64,000 nucleotides of DNA from Halofilum ochraceum (GTDB taxonomy: Bacteria; Pseudomonadota; Gammaproteobacteria; XJ16; Halofilaceae), in contig NZ_LVEG02000001.1 in NCBI RefSeq assembly GCF_001614315.2, forward strand, positions 124,001 through 188,000, in the 5' to 3' direction. Below the pieces are notes generated by a model, which searched no databases, was not told where the DNA came from, and saw only the letters and a program-made list of their open reading frames with translations. Shown piece after piece: positions 25,198 through 33,984 of this stretch. The position numbers and the translations under genes were made by a program. Position 1 is the first letter of the stretch. Each line of letters starts with the position of its first letter.

Positions 25198-26319
25198 GAT
25201 CCACCTCCACGATCTTCGATCACCATTGATCGGCGTCCGTGTCGCCGGGGGAGGCGGCTTTGCGCGAAACCACCTGCACGCCCGGGTCCCTGAACCCGGG
25301 GACGCAGGGGGTGACCGTATTGTTCCCGAAAATGCCAGCGGTCGACAAAGCGACGCTCGGGGGGGGCGGTCATGACACGTTGCGCCCGCGAGTGTCCAGG
25401 GCCTGACCCGGCGCGCGGGTCGGGGAGGGATGAGATGCTGCTCCGACCAGGAACATCCCGTCGGGCATCCGAACAGGGAAGGCCCGACCCCATGACGGGG
25501 CCGGGCCGTGCCGGCGTATCGCCTTATTGTGCCTTGAAACACCTCCAGCTCTGGTGGTCTTTATGACACGTGTGCCGTTACACAGCGGCTTCGGGGAAGG
25601 CGGCATTCGTGGCATTGTGCGCCGTTGCAGCGCCTCCTGGCCGGCAAGTATGCCAAACCCACAAGCAATATACGGTTGTGGCGGTTTCACTTGGTCAGTT
25701 CGGGGCGATACCGCCCTGCCGGCTTCCCCGCGTGCCTCAGCGTCCGCCGGCTAACGCTGGGTATTAGTGAAACTAGGATTTGACTGCACCCTGTGCAAGA
25801 CGGGGAGAACCCCCATGCAAAAACGACACGAAACATGAGGTCCGTTTCACGGATGTCACAAGGACGTCGTGCTTCCCGGGACTTGTGCTGGCGCATGGTG
25901 CTTTCGAAATCAGAGTAAGAATGCCCGAATATTCTTCAGTCGTTACTCGGCGCCCCGGGTATCGTGAAAAGCAATCGACCTGATCCGGCTGGTTCGATAG
26001 CGACTTTACGCTCTCCCGGATTCACAAGTGCCCATTACGGTGCTGCCGGCTGCCATGAAAGTCGGTTGGAAAAGTCGTTGCCGGGTTCGCCCGTCCGAAT
26101 GAAAGCGTATTGCTTTGAGTGGTCGACGATCGGTCTCCGCCCATATTGTCTGGACCTGTTCGGACCGGATTGTGTGCGGTGGCAGACAGACAGCCGACCT
26201 CAGTGAGTCGATCGTGAATGCGACGTCTATGAGACCCTGGGGCGGGCGGCGGTGAGCGATGGTCGCACACCGAATCCGGACAAAGTCGACTCCCGGGCGC
26301 TCGTGGCGTAGCGGAGGTC
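25198..26319. other. 1.1-kb gene-poor region
   Basis: No open frame here looks like a real protein. A stable hairpin GGCCCGACCCCATGACGGGG (from 25481, closing at 25507) resembles the terminator stem at 55456-55483. From about 25750 the DNA is more AT-rich than the flanks, with short hairpin-forming runs (for example GGGGAGAACCCCC near 25811). It may hold the promoters of the BON-domain gene or a small RNA, but nothing specific can be assigned. Confidence 0.4.
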
Positions 26320-26694
26320 ATGATGGATTTGCTCGCACCGTGTGGCGCAGTCGTGACAAGGCGCCGCAATTGCATGCGATACCGGCCCGAGCGTAACGAG
26401 GCATCGCCGGGCCACATTTCCGAACATACGGAGCCACTGCCGAACACCTTTGTATCACTGCGGGTAGAAGAGGCATTTGCGGCCGATCCCGCCCTCCTGG
26501 GCACGCGCATCGCTGTCGAGGCCTTCGAGGGTATGGTTGAGCTCAGTGGCGTCGTCCGGTGGCAGTATCAGCTGTCCTGGGCGAAGCAGGTGGCATGGCG
26601 TGTTCGCGGCGTCCTTGGAATCCGTAGTTACATCCGGATCGACTGTCGGGGCCTACCCTTGCAGTGCACAAACTGCGAGCACCTGACGAGGTAG
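26320..26694 (+). CDS. BON-domain protein
   Basis: 124 residues from ATG 26320 with CGGAGGT just upstream. Residues ~44-110 read FVSLRVEEAFAADPALLGTRIAVEAFEGMVELSGVVRWQYQLSWAKQVAWRVRGVLGIRSYIRI, cited here only as the span of a BON domain. Its key residues are the glycine and valine of EGMVELSG and the GVLGI turn. BON domains bind phospholipid or other surfaces and occur in OsmY-type stress proteins. There is no signal peptide and the C-terminus has two cysteines (LQCTNCEH). It lies in an AT-richer, gene-poor region, and its neighbours give no hint. Confidence 0.68.
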   Translation: MMDLLAPCGAVVTRRRNCMRYRPERNEASPGHISEHTEPLPNTFVSLRVEEAFAADPALLGTRIAVEAFEGMVELSGVVRWQYQLSWAKQVAWRVRGVLGIRSYIRIDCRGLPLQCTNCEHLTR

Positions 26695-26880
26695 CCCCGC
26701 AGGGCGACCCCTGGGGGATTCCGGACATTCTTGGTTGTTCCCCGGACATCGAATATAAGGGATATCCTCGTAATGGTTTGTCCGTTGCTCCGACTCGGGA
26801 GCCGAGCTCGACTCCTGCCATATTCCCGCTCAGTCCTCTATGGTTATGCGTGTTGACCGCAAAAACGTGGAGGGCAACGC

Positions 26881-27450
26881 GTGGTGCCGACACCCGTAAT
26901 TCGTCGAGGCTCGTGTCGACGCGACAATGCCTTTGCAGTCTCAGGCTCTTTGACGCGGCCCCTGACGCGCTCCCTCAACAGATATGCTCTCGCCAGCGGT
27001 ATCCTGCTCCTGCTTACGACGCCGGTCCTGTCGAGCACCGCGGAGAGCAGGCTCGCCGAGATGCCCTGGGCTTGTATAACGGTCGCGGGTGAGTCTCACC
27101 CCGTAAGGGTGGCGGAGTCGGGCCGTTTGCGCGCCGCCGGTTTCCAGCACGTCCAGGAGCAGGCGATGCGGGGTGAAGCGATCTACTTCGTCTACAGGAC
27201 GCCCCGGCGACCGAGTTTCCACATGAACAACGTCGCGTTCCCACTTACGCTGGCGTGGATCGCGCCAGACAATCGCGTGCTCGGGGTCATCCGTATCCAG
27301 CCGGACAGCAGCGGCCATCGCCCGAGCGCGCCCGTGCGGGGTGTGCTTGAGCTGACACCCGGACATCCGCTGGTCACTCGGATCAAGGCAGGCACCCGGA
27401 TCTCACCGCCGCGACCGCAAGCGGATGCGGCGGCTCGCCCCGCCTGTTGA
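26881..27450 (+). CDS. DUF192-domain protein, probably exported
   Basis: 189 residues from GTG 26881; an internal start near the hydrophobic segment is possible. A basic N-terminus is followed by a membrane/signal segment (RYALASGILLLLTTPVLSSTA). A DUF192 domain comes next: SFHMNNVAFPLTLAWIAPDN, then RVLGVIRIQPDS, VRGVLELTPGHP and GTRISPP, the conserved MxNxxFPLxxAxxD and VLEL positions of the family. DUF192 proteins are small extracytoplasmic beta-barrels of unknown function. The gene is followed by a REP element. Confidence 0.72.
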   Translation: MVPTPVIRRGSCRRDNAFAVSGSLTRPLTRSLNRYALASGILLLLTTPVLSSTAESRLAEMPWACITVAGESHPVRVAESGRLRAAGFQHVQEQAMRGEAIYFVYRTPRRPSFHMNNVAFPLTLAWIAPDNRVLGVIRIQPDSSGHRPSAPVRGVLELTPGHPLVTRIKAGTRISPPRPQADAAARPAC

Positions 27451-27497
27451 GAAACGGGTTATACCGTGGCCGTGCTATCCATCCCGACAGATCAGGG

Positions 27498-27556
27498 GCT
27501 TACGCGTGTCGGGCTGTAAGCCCGACCCACAGGAGTCCCGATAATCAGAGATTCCG
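27498..27556. repeat. REP palindrome, GTCGGGCT/AGCCCGAC family (copy B)
   Basis: Contains GTCGGGCTGTAAGCCCGACC with near-perfect arms around 27508-27527, then CACAGGAGTCCCGATAATCAG. The same arrangement, TAAGCCCGACCTACAGnnnTCCC, occurs at 34.8-34.9 kb and 46.1-46.2 kb, and TCCCGATAATCAG also at 4242. A dispersed family of REP/BIME-like elements located only between genes. Confidence 0.75.
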
Positions 27557-27603
27557 TCGGTGTCCTATACTCAGGGTAGGCACTGAGAGGTGTGGGCGTT
27601 CTC

Positions 27604-27780
27604 ATGCGACGACTGCTGGTGTGGATGTTGTTGATCGGTCAGGCGCTGGTCCTCGCAGGTATGTTTTTCGTAAGCACTTTCGAGATTTATGCGCGCTCAA
27701 GGTCGCCCACGCGTGGATCCGAGCGCGCGTCGCCACGGACCGCGAGCCGTACGAATCACAAGGACGACCGGCGAGACTAG
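27604..27780 (+). CDS. Small single-pass membrane protein
   Basis: 58 residues from ATG 27604, with GAGAGG upstream. One hydrophobic helix, LLVWMLLIGQALVLAGMFFV, at the N-terminus, followed by a basic, Ser/Arg-rich hydrophilic tail ending HKDDRRD. No family recognised. It lies between a REP element and the convergent AraC gene. Size and composition fit a real small membrane protein, but conservation cannot be judged. Confidence 0.5.
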   Translation: MRRLLVWMLLIGQALVLAGMFFVSTFEIYARSRSPTRGSERASPRTASRTNHKDDRRD

Positions 27781-27882
27781 ATCGGGGGGATGATCGGCAG
27801 CCGCGCGGACCAGGCGCTCTGCTGCTGCGTCAGAAGGCAGGTCCTGGAAGTCCATCCGGGATAACCGGGGCCGAACAAGTTG

Positions 27883-28890
27883 TTACCCTGGAGTGGGATG
27901 TGTCGCGCCCGATCGCTCGCGCTGGCTGCGCCAGTGGGCGGGTGAGTGGCCGGTGCAGCGTTTGAAGGCGCGGCTGAACGCTTCCTCGGAACCGTAGCCG
28001 ACGGACGATGACACCCGTGCAATACACTCACCGCCGTCACTCAGCAGGCTTGCCGCGATCTGCATGCGCCACTTCAAGAGGTAGCTCATCGGTGCGATTC
28101 CCAGCGCCTGCCTGAATCGCTCGACCAGCACCGTGCGCGAGAAACCCGCCTCGCGTCCGAGGGACTGCAGCGTCCAGGCGCGGGCGGGGTCGTCGTGCAA
28201 CAGCCGCAGGATCCGCCCGACGCATGGATCGACCAGTGCGCCCAGCCAGCCCGGCTGCTCGCTCGGCAGTGATTCCACATGGGCGCGTACCGCCTCGATA
28301 AACAGGAGCTCGCTGAGTCGGGCGAGCACGGACGAGCGGCCGAGGCGGCCGGCGTTGCTTTCCGCGACGGTGGCCGCGATCAGGGCGGGCAGGGAACCGC
28401 TGGCGGGCACCGTTGCGGTACCGACATGCACCAGCCGGGGCAACGCCTGGATCAGCGGGTTGAACGGCTGCACATCGCAGCCAAGGAAGCCGCAAAGAAT
28501 GCGGACGCTCTCCGGCCGATCCCCGCACTCGTCGACGTGGAAGGGCAGTCCCTCGCCAGCCTCCGGGAGCCGGTACTGGTCCAGGACGGGCGTCGTGCGT
28601 GCACCGTGCTCGGTGGACATCACATGGGGGTCGCCGTGGGCAAACAGGATGATGCTGCCCGGCTCGAGCCGCACGGGTTCGGCACCTGCTTCGGCGAGTG
28701 CCGCCCAGCATTGCCCGCTGGTCACCACGTGATAGGCGATCATGTGCTGGGCTCGCGGCAGCATCCGCGACACCATCCAGCTCCCGGGCGGCGATTCGGC
28801 GACCCAGGGGATGCCGGCGCGCACCTCATAGAAGATGGCGCCAGACAGGCGCACCGTGCGCAAAACATCGGACAAGACGTCGTTGTCCAT
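27883..28890 (-). CDS. AraC-family regulator with cupin_6-type sensor domain
   Basis: 335 residues. The N-terminal ~180 residues form a cupin-like sensor (EVRAGIPWVAESPPGSWM, SGQCWAALAEAGAEPVRLEPGSIILFAHGDPHVM). The C-terminal double HTH reads AWTLQSLGREAGFSRTVLVERFRQALG then MQIAASLLSDGGECIARVSSSVGYGSEEAFSRAFKRC. This is the common AraC group with a cupin_6 domain. It is divergent from a SAM-dependent methyltransferase gene starting at 29045, which it probably controls. Inducer unknown. Confidence 0.9.
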   Translation of the reverse strand: MDNDVLSDVLRTVRLSGAIFYEVRAGIPWVAESPPGSWMVSRMLPRAQHMIAYHVVTSGQCWAALAEAGAEPVRLEPGSIILFAHGDPHVMSTEHGARTTPVLDQYRLPEAGEGLPFHVDECGDRPESVRILCGFLGCDVQPFNPLIQALPRLVHVGTATVPASGSLPALIAATVAESNAGRLGRSSVLARLSELLFIEAVRAHVESLPSEQPGWLGALVDPCVGRILRLLHDDPARAWTLQSLGREAGFSRTVLVERFRQALGIAPMSYLLKWRMQIAASLLSDGGECIARVSSSVGYGSEEAFSRAFKRCTGHSPAHWRSQRERSGATHPTPG

Positions 28891-29044
28891 GAGTCCCGCT
28901 CAGCCGTCGCGATCGGGCACGGCATTGTTCCGGTCGACCGGTCGGCACGTCCGGACGCTTGATCATACTCCCTTGCCCCGTCCCTGCGTACATTGCCATT
29001 CGTCCGGAGCGGTCGTGCCCCGGACCATAATCCGGAGAATCGCA

Positions 29045-30154
29045 ATGGAAACGATAGTGATGGAAACGCCCCGCACCGGGCGCGAGACCGTGGCCCCGTC
29101 CGTCGACGAGGCCCGCCTGGACGAGTTTGTCGGCAAGGTGATTGGTGACGTGGGCGGTGCGTTCGACGTCCTTCTTGGCTTCATGGGTGACCAGACCGGC
29201 GTGTACCGCGCTATGCGCGATATCGGTCGGGCCACGGTCACCGAGATCGCGCGGGCGGCGGAGGTCGACGAGCGTTACCTGCTCGAGTGGCTCAGCGGCC
29301 AGGCCGCGGCGGGCTACGTCGTGTATCACGAGACCGACGAAACGTTCTCACTCACCCCCGAGCAGGCGACGGTGCTGGCGCACGAGGGGCATCCCGCCTT
29401 CATCCAGGGGGCGTTCCAGCAAATCGTGGCCCAGTTCACGACGCACGAGCATGCGATCGACGTGTTCCGCTCGGGCGCGGGCCGCTCGTGGGGCGAGCAC
29501 CACGAATGCTGCTTCTGCGGCACCGACCGTTTCTTCCGGCCCGGCTATGTCGCCAACCTGGTGGAATCCTGGCTGCCGGCGCTCGACGGCGTGATGGCGC
29601 GGCTGACCGCGGGCGCAAAGGTCGCGGATGTCGGCTGCGGGCACGGCTCATCGACCGCGCTGCTGGCGCGCGCGTTCCCGTCCTCTACGTTCCACGGCTT
29701 CGACTTCCACGCGCCCTCGATCGACGCAGCGCGGAAAGCGGCCGCAGACGCCGGCGTTTCGGCCAACACTCGGTTCACGGCGCTGACCGCCAAGGAACTG
29801 CCGGCCGAGGACTTCGACCTCGTGTGCATGTTCGACGCGCTCCACGATATGGGCGACCCCGTCGGTGCGGCCCGCCGCATCCGCGAATCGCTCGCGCCAG
29901 ACGGCACGTTCATGCTGGTCGAACCGCTCGCGGGCGACCGCCTCGGCGACAACCTGCACATCCTCGGCCAGCTCTTCTATTCGGCCTCGATGCTGATCTG
30001 CACGCCGGCATCGCGGGCACAGGAAGTCGGCCTTGCCCTGGGGGCCCAGGCCGGCGAGAAGCGCCTGACCGAGGTGCTCCGCGAAGCCGGATTCACCCGC
30101 ATCCGGCGTGCGGCGGAGACCGCGACCAACATGGTGCTGGAGGCACGCCCGTAA
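29045..30154 (+). CDS. SAM-dependent methyltransferase with N-terminal winged helix (Rv2258c-like)
   Basis: 369 residues from ATG 29045. The N-terminal ~100 residues form a winged-helix segment (GVYRAMRDIGRATVTEIARAAEVDERYLLEWLSGQAAAGYV), followed by a class I methyltransferase. Motif I is VADVGCGHGSSTALLARAFP, and the acidic loop is FDLVCMFDALHDMGDP. This layout matches the transcription-regulator-like methyltransferases related to mycobacterial Rv2258c. The substrate is unknown. The gene is divergent from an AraC regulator and followed by a Popeye-like protein and another methyltransferase on the same strand. A related gene lies at 31673-32761. Confidence 0.87.
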   Translation: METIVMETPRTGRETVAPSVDEARLDEFVGKVIGDVGGAFDVLLGFMGDQTGVYRAMRDIGRATVTEIARAAEVDERYLLEWLSGQAAAGYVVYHETDETFSLTPEQATVLAHEGHPAFIQGAFQQIVAQFTTHEHAIDVFRSGAGRSWGEHHECCFCGTDRFFRPGYVANLVESWLPALDGVMARLTAGAKVADVGCGHGSSTALLARAFPSSTFHGFDFHAPSIDAARKAAADAGVSANTRFTALTAKELPAEDFDLVCMFDALHDMGDPVGAARRIRESLAPDGTFMLVEPLAGDRLGDNLHILGQLFYSASMLICTPASRAQEVGLALGAQAGEKRLTEVLREAGFTRIRRAAETATNMVLEARP

Positions 30155-30332
30155 AACTGCGATACAGCCGGCGCACCGTCATGCGGCCGCCGGCAGGAGC
30201 CGACAACAGCCCGGCGGTCGAGATTGTCGCCGGGCCCCAGGAATGCCCACGACGCACGCCCGGATGGCTATTGCGTCGCGCCAATTCATCACTGAACCCC
30301 GGGCCGTGAAATCCCGGCAACGAGAACGAACG

Positions 30333-30575
30333 ATGGACGCCCTGCTATACGTCGCGAACGGCCTGAATCTGCTGTCGTACTTCGTGCGCGACATCCTCCA
30401 CCTGCGGAGCCTGACCATCACGGCCGTGATCTGCCTGGCCGTGTATTTCGCCACACGCCCGGAGCCGCTGATGGAGGTCGTGTACTGGAACCTGTTCTTC
30501 CTCGCGTTGAACATCTTCCAGATCGGGCGCGTTGTTCTCGAACGACGTCGCGCAGTCGACGCGCGAGGCGTATGA
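30333..30575 (+). CDS. Small three-helix membrane protein, Popeye-domain-like
   Basis: 80 residues from ATG 30333. Three hydrophobic segments: LLYVANGLNLLSYFVRDI, LTITAVICLAVYFATRP and VVYWNLFFLALNIFQIGRVV. The pattern of helices separated by HLRSL and PEPLMEVVYWNLFF resembles the transmembrane part of Popeye-domain and bacterial YgjV-like proteins, but the cyclic-nucleotide-binding part is absent. It lies 28 bp before the next methyltransferase gene and is probably cotranscribed. Confidence 0.6.
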   Translation: MDALLYVANGLNLLSYFVRDILHLRSLTITAVICLAVYFATRPEPLMEVVYWNLFFLALNIFQIGRVVLERRRAVDARGV

Positions 30576-30603
30576 AGGCCAGTGCAGGCAACAACCGGAG
30601 GCC

Positions 30604-31338
30604 ATGAACATGACGACCGTACAGGCACACTATGACCAGCACCTCGGGCCGATCTACGAATGGATGGCCGGCGGGATAGACGCGGCCATCGCTCGCGGTG
30701 CGGCCGAACTCGCGAATCTGGGCGAAGTCGCCGAGAGCGGTGGACTGGCGGTGGATCTCGGCGCCGGATTCGGGATGCACGCGCTGCCGCTCGCGCGTCT
30801 CGGCTTCCGGGTGCTGGCCGTCGATACGTGCGAGGTCCTGCTGGATACCCTGCGGGTGCAGCGTGGCGCATTGCCGATCGAAATCGTCCATGACGAACTG
30901 CAGTCGTTCGCCCGGTATCTGTCCGAGGACGCTCGCCTGATCCTTTGCATGGGCGACACGCTTACACACCTTCCCGACGAGCAGTCGGTCGAGTCACTGG
31001 TCGCCAACATCGCCGACGTGCTGGGAACCGACGGGCATTTCATTACCACGTTCCGCGACTACACCCGGGAACTGGAGGAAACCGCGCGATTCATCCCCGT
31101 ACGCGGCGATGCGGAACGCATCCATACCTGCTTCCTGGAGTACGCCGGCGCCCGCGTGATCGTGCACGACCTGTTGCACGAACTGGATGACGGAGAATGG
31201 AAACTGCGGGTGAGCGCCTACCCGAAACTGCGCATTGCGCCGGACTGGGTAGCGGCGGTGTTGCGCGCTCACGGTTTCGAGGTCGAAACGGGCGGTACCG
31301 CATCGGGCATGGTGCAGTTGGTCGCACGGCGCCACTAA
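30604..31338 (+). CDS. Class I SAM-dependent methyltransferase
   Basis: 244 residues from ATG 30604 (GGAGGCC just upstream; ATG 30610 has better spacing). It starts VQAHYDQHLGPIYEWMAGG, typical of small-molecule methyltransferases. SAM motif I is LAVDLGAGFGMHALPLARLGF, with VLAVDTCEVLL for the ribose-binding acid. The later ARLILCMGDTLTHLPDE is motif IV-like. The substrate is not identifiable. It follows the winged-helix methyltransferase and the small membrane protein on the same strand, suggesting a three-gene unit. Confidence 0.83.
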   Translation: MNMTTVQAHYDQHLGPIYEWMAGGIDAAIARGAAELANLGEVAESGGLAVDLGAGFGMHALPLARLGFRVLAVDTCEVLLDTLRVQRGALPIEIVHDELQSFARYLSEDARLILCMGDTLTHLPDEQSVESLVANIADVLGTDGHFITTFRDYTRELEETARFIPVRGDAERIHTCFLEYAGARVIVHDLLHELDDGEWKLRVSAYPKLRIAPDWVAAVLRAHGFEVETGGTASGMVQLVARRH

Positions 31339-31639
31339 AGTCCGAGGGCGGAGTATCAACGACCGCAGACCGGATTCTGGATTTGATCCCGCATACCGAC
31401 CCGAACATCACGGATGCCTGCCATCTACGCGGGGGTGGTCCAAAAGCGTATGATCGGGAATCCGGTTTTGTTCATCGCTTGGCCGGAACCGGGAATTGCG
31501 CCGCGCGTCTCGAGAGCGGCGGGAGGAGTCCGTGGACGCTTACGTCCTCGCCGATGTGCCCTGTGCCGCGTTCGTCTCGGTCGCCCCCGGCGCAGGCAGT
31601 TCGACCCGTCACCGGCATCGCGCGGTTCGACCGCAATCG

Positions 31640-31667
31640 CCGGACCGGCCCGTGCGGGCCGGTCCGG
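31640..31667. terminator. Perfect hairpin between convergent methyltransferase genes
   Basis: CCGGACCGGCCC-GTGC-GGGCCGGTCCGG: 12-bp perfect arms with a 4-base loop, five bases beyond the 3' end of the minus-strand methyltransferase gene. No clear T-run on either side. It probably insulates the two converging transcription units. The rest of the 334-bp gap (31339-31639) shows no gene. Confidence 0.6.
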
Positions 31668-31672
31668 TGAAA

Positions 31673-32761
31673 TCAGCCGCGCTGAGCCACGAACCACACG
31701 TTCATCGGGTCGTGCGGCAGGATATTACGCTGCACGTCCGTGAAGCCGGCGGCCCCGAGCATCGCCTCAGCGGTCTCCCATCCCCACATGGTACCCAGCC
31801 CCTCCCCACCCTGGGCGAGCGAGACCGGCGTGCAGTGCACGCACGAGATCGCGTAGAGCAGCGCCGCCATCGGGAAATCGAGGTTGTGCTCGAGTGCCGC
31901 CGAGCCACCGATGTCCTGCATCAGATAGACGCCGCCGGGGCGCAGGGACCGGTGCAGGCGCCGCAGCAGATCCGCCGGATCACGCTGATCGTGGACGGCA
32001 TCGAACGAGGTGACGAAATCGTAGCGCTCGTGCTCGTCGAAGTCGCCGAGGTCACGCGTGGCGAAGACGACGTTGTCCAGCTCGGCCGCCCGGGCCGATT
32101 CGGCGGCGACGGCGATTGCGTCGGCGCCGAGGTCGTAGCCGACAAAGCGGCTCGCGGGGAATCGCCGAGCCATCGCCAGCAGCGCACGGCCCCGGCCGCA
32201 GCCGGCATCGAGCACATCGATACCCTTCTCGAGGCGCTCGATCAGGCCGGGGACGAGCGGCAGCACCGCATCGAACAACGGGTCGACCACGGTCTGGTCG
32301 CTGTCCTCCGCCATCAGCGCGTGGAAGTGGGGATAGTCGTGGTAGCACAGGCCCTCGCCGGTCTCGAAGCGATCGAGGATGGCGTCCTGGACCGCCCCCA
32401 TCAGGGCGACGTGCTGGGCGTAGACCGCCATGTTGCCGAGCGGGGCACCGCGGGTCAGCGAGGCGCCATGCTCGGCGGGCAGGGCATAGGTCCCGGCGCG
32501 CGGGTCGTATTCGATCACGCCGCCGACCACCATCACTGCCAGCCATTCGCGCACGTAGCGCTCGGCAAGGCCGGCGCGGTCCGCGATCCGGGCCGACGTC
32601 GAGGGCGGCAGCGCGGCCATGGTGTCGAACAGCCCGGTGCGATGACCGATCGACATCATTACGGCCACGGCGCCCGCATTGAGCGTCTCGGCACTGCGCT
32701 CCACGAATGCGTGTGCACGGGCTTCATCGAACGCCGGTGCGGGGGCGATTGTGTCGTTCAT
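31673..32761 (-). CDS. SAM-dependent methyltransferase with N-terminal winged helix (second copy)
   Basis: 362 residues from ATG 32761. Same architecture as the 29045-30154 protein: a winged-helix region (GLFDTMAALPPSTSARIADRAGLAERYVREWLAVMVVGGVI) and then a class I methyltransferase with DVLDAGCGRGRALLAMARRFP and YDFVTSFDAVHDQRDP. The two share layout and several motifs but are clearly divergent, so this is an old paralogy. It is divergent from a GlxA-type AraC regulator (132-bp gap), the likely controller. Substrate unknown. Confidence 0.87.
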   Translation of the reverse strand: MNDTIAPAPAFDEARAHAFVERSAETLNAGAVAVMMSIGHRTGLFDTMAALPPSTSARIADRAGLAERYVREWLAVMVVGGVIEYDPRAGTYALPAEHGASLTRGAPLGNMAVYAQHVALMGAVQDAILDRFETGEGLCYHDYPHFHALMAEDSDQTVVDPLFDAVLPLVPGLIERLEKGIDVLDAGCGRGRALLAMARRFPASRFVGYDLGADAIAVAAESARAAELDNVVFATRDLGDFDEHERYDFVTSFDAVHDQRDPADLLRRLHRSLRPGGVYLMQDIGGSAALEHNLDFPMAALLYAISCVHCTPVSLAQGGEGLGTMWGWETAEAMLGAAGFTDVQRNILPHDPMNVWFVAQRG

Positions 32762-32892
32762 GGGGATTATCTCCGGTGCGAGCACGTTGTTCGTGCACGA
32801 CACAGTGTCAGTCGCGCGGCCTCGCCGCGGGAGGGGCGGATGGGACGCCGGCGAGCCATTCCGGCCAGTCGTCGGTCCGGGTTGCGGCGGCG

Positions 32893-33945
32893 ATGACAGC
32901 CACCAGCGTCCCCGTGAAGGTCGGGCTCGTCGCGGTGCCTGAGGCGGCCCCCGCGGTGCTCTACAGCCTCCACGAGGTCCTGGGTTCTGTCGGTCGGGTA
33001 TGGGAAGCGGTGACCGGCGAAGCGGCACCGGCACGCGCGCTGCAGCCGCTGATCATCGCCGAGCACCAGGCTGCCGTGTGCTGTCGGGCCGGGGTCACCG
33101 TGACGCCCGATGCCTCGTTCGCCGCCGCCGGTGCCCTCGACGTCCTGATCGTGCCCGACCTCGCCGTCGGTATCGACGAAGAGCTGCGCGGGCGGTGGCC
33201 GGCCGCCGCCGCCTGGATTCGTGCCCGGTACGATGCCGGGACCACCGTGTGCTCGGTGTGCACGGGCTCGCTGCTGCTCGCCGAGGCCGGGCTGCTGGAC
33301 GGCATCGAGGCGACCACACACTGGAGCGCCCGTTCGCTGTTCGAGCGCCACTATCCCGGCGTCCTGCTGCGTCCCGAGCGCATCCTCGTTCCTTCGGGAC
33401 GTGAGCACCGGATCATTACCAGCGGTGGCTTCGCCTCCTGGGCCGAGCTGGCCCTCTACCTCGTGGCGCGTTTCAGCGGTCGTGCCGAGGCCGTGCGCAT
33501 TGCCAAGGTGTTCGTCCTCGGCGATCGCAGCGACGGTCAACTGCCGTTCAGCGCGATGATCCGCCCCACCGCGCACAGCGACAGCCTCATCGAGCGCTGC
33601 CAGGCGTGGATCGCCTACCACTACGCCGATCCGGCGCCGGTCCAGCGAATGGTCGCCTACGCGGGCGTCTCCGCACGGACATTCAAGCGCCGGTTCCGCG
33701 CGGCGACGGGGTATTCGCCGATCGAGTACGTGCAGACCGTGCGCATCGAGGAGGCCAAGCACATCCTCGAGACCACAACGCAGGCGACCGACGAGGTCGC
33801 CGCCGAGGTCGGCTACCAGGATCCAGCCTCGTTCCGGCGGCTGTTCAAGCAGTTGACCGGCCTGACGCCGGCGCGCTACCGGCAACGCTTCGCGGCGATC
33901 GGGGGACCTCAGCCGACCCGGGAGGACAGCGCGCCGGCCGCGTGA
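32893..33945 (+). CDS. GlxA-type AraC regulator (DJ-1/PfpI domain plus HTH)
   Basis: 350 residues from ATG 32893. The N-terminal DJ-1/PfpI-like domain has the nucleophile-elbow segment TVCSVCTGSLLLAEAGLLDG and the following TTHWS. The C-terminal AraC double HTH includes VQRMVAYAGVSARTFKRRFRAATGYSPIEYVQ and ATDEVAAEVGYQDPASFRRLFKQLTG. GlxA-family regulators sense small nitrogenous metabolites such as betaines or carnitine in characterised cases. It is divergent from the methyltransferase gene at 32761. The ribosome site is weak (GCGGCGGCG). Confidence 0.9.
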   Translation: MTATSVPVKVGLVAVPEAAPAVLYSLHEVLGSVGRVWEAVTGEAAPARALQPLIIAEHQAAVCCRAGVTVTPDASFAAAGALDVLIVPDLAVGIDEELRGRWPAAAAWIRARYDAGTTVCSVCTGSLLLAEAGLLDGIEATTHWSARSLFERHYPGVLLRPERILVPSGREHRIITSGGFASWAELALYLVARFSGRAEAVRIAKVFVLGDRSDGQLPFSAMIRPTAHSDSLIERCQAWIAYHYADPAPVQRMVAYAGVSARTFKRRFRAATGYSPIEYVQTVRIEEAKHILETTTQATDEVAAEVGYQDPASFRRLFKQLTGLTPARYRQRFAAIGGPQPTREDSAPAA

Positions 33946-33984
33946 GCGCCCTGACGGTAGCGTTCGATCGTCTCGACTGTCATG

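Noticed and set aside
25198-26319. A riboswitch or small RNA
   Set aside because: Hairpins are present but no known class motif could be recognised by eye.
31496-32896. 466-codon plus-strand frame opposite the methyltransferase at 31673-32761
   Set aside because: Antisense of a clear SAM methyltransferase with normal motifs.
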